From the NCBI GenBank assembly GCA_016793325.1, contig JAEUKI010000052.1:620001-684000 (forward strand): DNA of 64,000 nt, written 5' to 3'. How positions within the stretch are numbered: position 1 is the first letter of the stretch; each line of letters opens with the position of its first letter. Made by a program: the position numbers and the translations under genes. Below the pieces are notes generated by a model, which saw nothing but the letters and a program-made list of their open reading frames with translations, was not told where the DNA came from and made no database searches. Positions 62,744-64,000 of this stretch are shown one piece after another. The stretch comes from Myxococcales bacterium. GTDB lineage: Bacteria; Myxococcota_A; Polyangia; Polyangiales; Ga0077539.

Positions 62744-63495
62744 GTGACCTCCACCGCGTCGCCGGGCTTCAATCCGCTCGATCCTTCGCGGACGCACAGC
62801 TCGATGCGGCCCGACGACCCGACGAGCCCGAGCCCTTCGCCGCGCGCGACTTCACCGTACGCAGCGCGCACGGGGCCAGCGAAGCGCGCGGGCGCCGCGA
62901 TGCGCAGCTCGCCCTCGATGGGGCGCACCGACGTGATCGCATTGCCGTAGCGATCCACGGTGATCACCTCGCCCTTCGCCGTATAGACGCGGCCCTTCTT
63001 GTGCCACTCGGCGTCCGAAGGAAGCACGCAGTCGACCTCGGCTTCATCCCGCGAACCCGCGAGGTCCGGGTGCAGGCCCGCGGCGAGCAGCGCGGCGATC
63101 GGCGCGAAACGCTCGCGTCCATCGAAGGTCGTCACGCTGGGGTCCGCGACGACGAGCTCTTCGCGCAGCGTCCACACCCGGTCGCGATCGCCTCGGATCG
63201 GAAGCACGCCGTTGTCCGGACCGACGAGCCATCGCCCGTCGCGCTCGGCGAAGATCCTTCGGCGACGCGTCCCGACGCCGGGGTCCACCACCACCACGAG
63301 CGCGGCTCCGCGAGGCAACACCCACAACGCGCGCTCGGCCATCAGCGCCGCATGGACGCGGTCGAACGGCGCCACTTCGTGCGTCACGTCGAGCACGCGC
63401 GCGGATGGAACCCGCGCGAGCACAGCGGCGCGCATCTCCATCACGTAGCTATCAGCGAGCCCAAAATCCGTCACGAACGCGACGAGCGCAGCCAT
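62731..63495 (-). CDS. SAM hydroxide adenosyltransferase (DUF62 family)
   Basis: 254 residues of the fluorinase/SAM-hydrolase fold, which splits S-adenosylmethionine with water to adenosine and methionine. Family motifs are AFVTDFGLADSYVMEMRAAVL, DVTHEVAPFDRVHAALM, ALVVVVDPGVGT, LVGPDNGVL and GEVITVDRYGNAITS. The start MAALVAFVTDFG is chosen from the family. It lies 19 nt after mnmA. Confidence 0.92.
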   Translation of the reverse strand: MAALVAFVTDFGLADSYVMEMRAAVLARVPSARVLDVTHEVAPFDRVHAALMAERALWVLPRGAALVVVVDPGVGTRRRRIFAERDGRWLVGPDNGVLPIRGDRDRVWTLREELVVADPSVTTFDGRERFAPIAALLAAGLHPDLAGSRDEAEVDCVLPSDAEWHKKGRVYTAKGEVITVDRYGNAITSVRPIEGELRIAAPARFAGPVRAAYGEVARGEGLGLVGSSGRIELCVREGSSGLKPGDAVEVTCEG

Positions 63496-63514
63496 CTTTA
63501 CTTCGTCTCCGTTT

Positions 63515-64000
63515 CTACACGATGAAGCCGCCGCCGACGACTCTCTCGCCAACGTAGAAGACCGCGGCCTGTCCGGGCGCGGCGCCTCGTTGGGGCTCGT
63601 CGAGCAATAGCTCCGCGGTCTCGCCCTTCGCCACGATCGTGCAGCCGACGCCCTTGTGCTTGTAGCGGAGCTTCACTTCGGCCCGCTCGGGACGCGCGCT
63701 CGTGAGCCACCGAAGCTCGTTCACGCGGACGTGCCGGGTCTCTGCTTCTTCGTTCGTGCCCACGACGACGGCCCCACGGTCCGCGATCACGCGAAGGACG
63801 TAGCGCGCCTTTCCGTCCCAGCCCGTGATCCCGCGGCGCTGGCCGACGGTGAACCGATGGATCCCGTCGTGCGTGGCGACCACGGTCCCGTCGAGCGTCT
63901 CGACCGTTCCCGCGCGGCGCGCAACCCCGTGCGACTCGACCCACTCGGTGTAGTCCTGGCCTTCGACGAAGCAGAGGTCCGTCGAGTCCGGCTTCTGCGC
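63515..64000 (-). CDS. mnmA: tRNA-specific 2-thiouridylase MnmA, 5' part missing
   Basis: C-terminal 161 residues only; the start is beyond the window edge. KPDSTDLCFVEG supplies the second catalytic cysteine, followed by HRFTVGQRRGI and the C-terminal beta-barrel (AEVKLRYKHKGVGCTIVAKG, AAPGQAAVFYVGERVVGGG). The full enzyme makes 2-thiouridine at position 34 of tRNA-Lys, -Glu and -Gln. Confidence 0.95.
   Translation of the reverse strand, partial: AQKPDSTDLCFVEGQDYTEWVESHGVARRAGTVETLDGTVVATHDGIHRFTVGQRRGITGWDGKARYVLRVIADRGAVVVGTNEEAETRHVRVNELRWLTSARPERAEVKLRYKHKGVGCTIVAKGETAELLLDEPQRGAAPGQAAVFYVGERVVGGGFIV

Overview
The window looks like chromosomal DNA of a very GC-rich Gram-negative bacterium. 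The best fit is a myxobacterium (Myxococcota, probably a Polyangiales/Sandaracinus-type genome). This is an inference from Cys-rich lipoproteins with short lipoboxes, an OmpA protein with calcium-binding type-3 repeats, a HemY-type protoporphyrinogen oxidase, divergent CarAB, GTG/TTG starts and dense 4-bp start/stop overlaps. Both window ends cut a gene: carB on the left and mnmA on the right.

Layout. 1-9.2 kb: carAB (minus), hemE-hemG (plus), an AlgH/YqgE gene and ettA. 9.2-12.3 kb: a phage-like recombination cassette (a Cas4-like Fe-S nuclease, a putative single-strand annealing protein and two small genes) with a promoter and palindrome upstream and a 221-bp inverted-repeat element downstream. 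12.5-20.5 kb: an OmpA protein, tRNA-Asp, acyl-CoA dehydrogenase with enoyl-CoA hydratase, and lipoproteins including an M23 peptidase. 20.5-26.8 kb: two large uncharacterised proteins that resemble each other, flanking a TPR-like protein. 26.8-40 kb: hydroxybutyryl-CoA dehydrogenase and thiolase, a polysaccharide set (CpsB-like PHP phosphatase, UDP-sugar dehydrogenase, flippase-like membrane protein), alr-mlaE-(zinc-ribbon protein)-mlaF, then thiS-thiG-lipoprotein-thiE-like. 48.5-64 kb: a phosphoesterase, class I fbp, an Acg-type nitroreductase, gapN-like, folP-cdaA-cdaR-glmM, ftsH, an RlmD-type methyltransferase, a SAM hydrolase and mnmA.

The unusual part is 42.5-48.5 kb. It is an RNA island holding 13 ordinary or slightly decayed tRNA genes, two near-identical long-stem RNAs that look like Y RNAs, the Ro60/Rsr homologue (TROVE plus vWA) and an HNH endonuclease. 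It ends in an array of repeated modules, each headed by AGTACA. Three of these modules (47506-47617, 47830-47936 and 48360-48473) contain what reads as a circularly permuted tRNA gene: the 3' half comes first, then a 5-nt linker, then the 5' half. In all three the break falls at the same place in the anticodon stem, between nucleotides 28 and 29. A fourth module (47673-47779) is a weaker match and a fifth (45354-45476) is a decayed one. Four intervening modules carry only an anticodon arm (Gln, Val, Thr, Tyr) inside a closing stem.

The Ro protein, Y-like RNAs and broken or permuted tRNAs side by side suggest an RNA quality-control, RNA-repair or tRNA-decoy system. That function is inference; the sequence pairings are directly visible.
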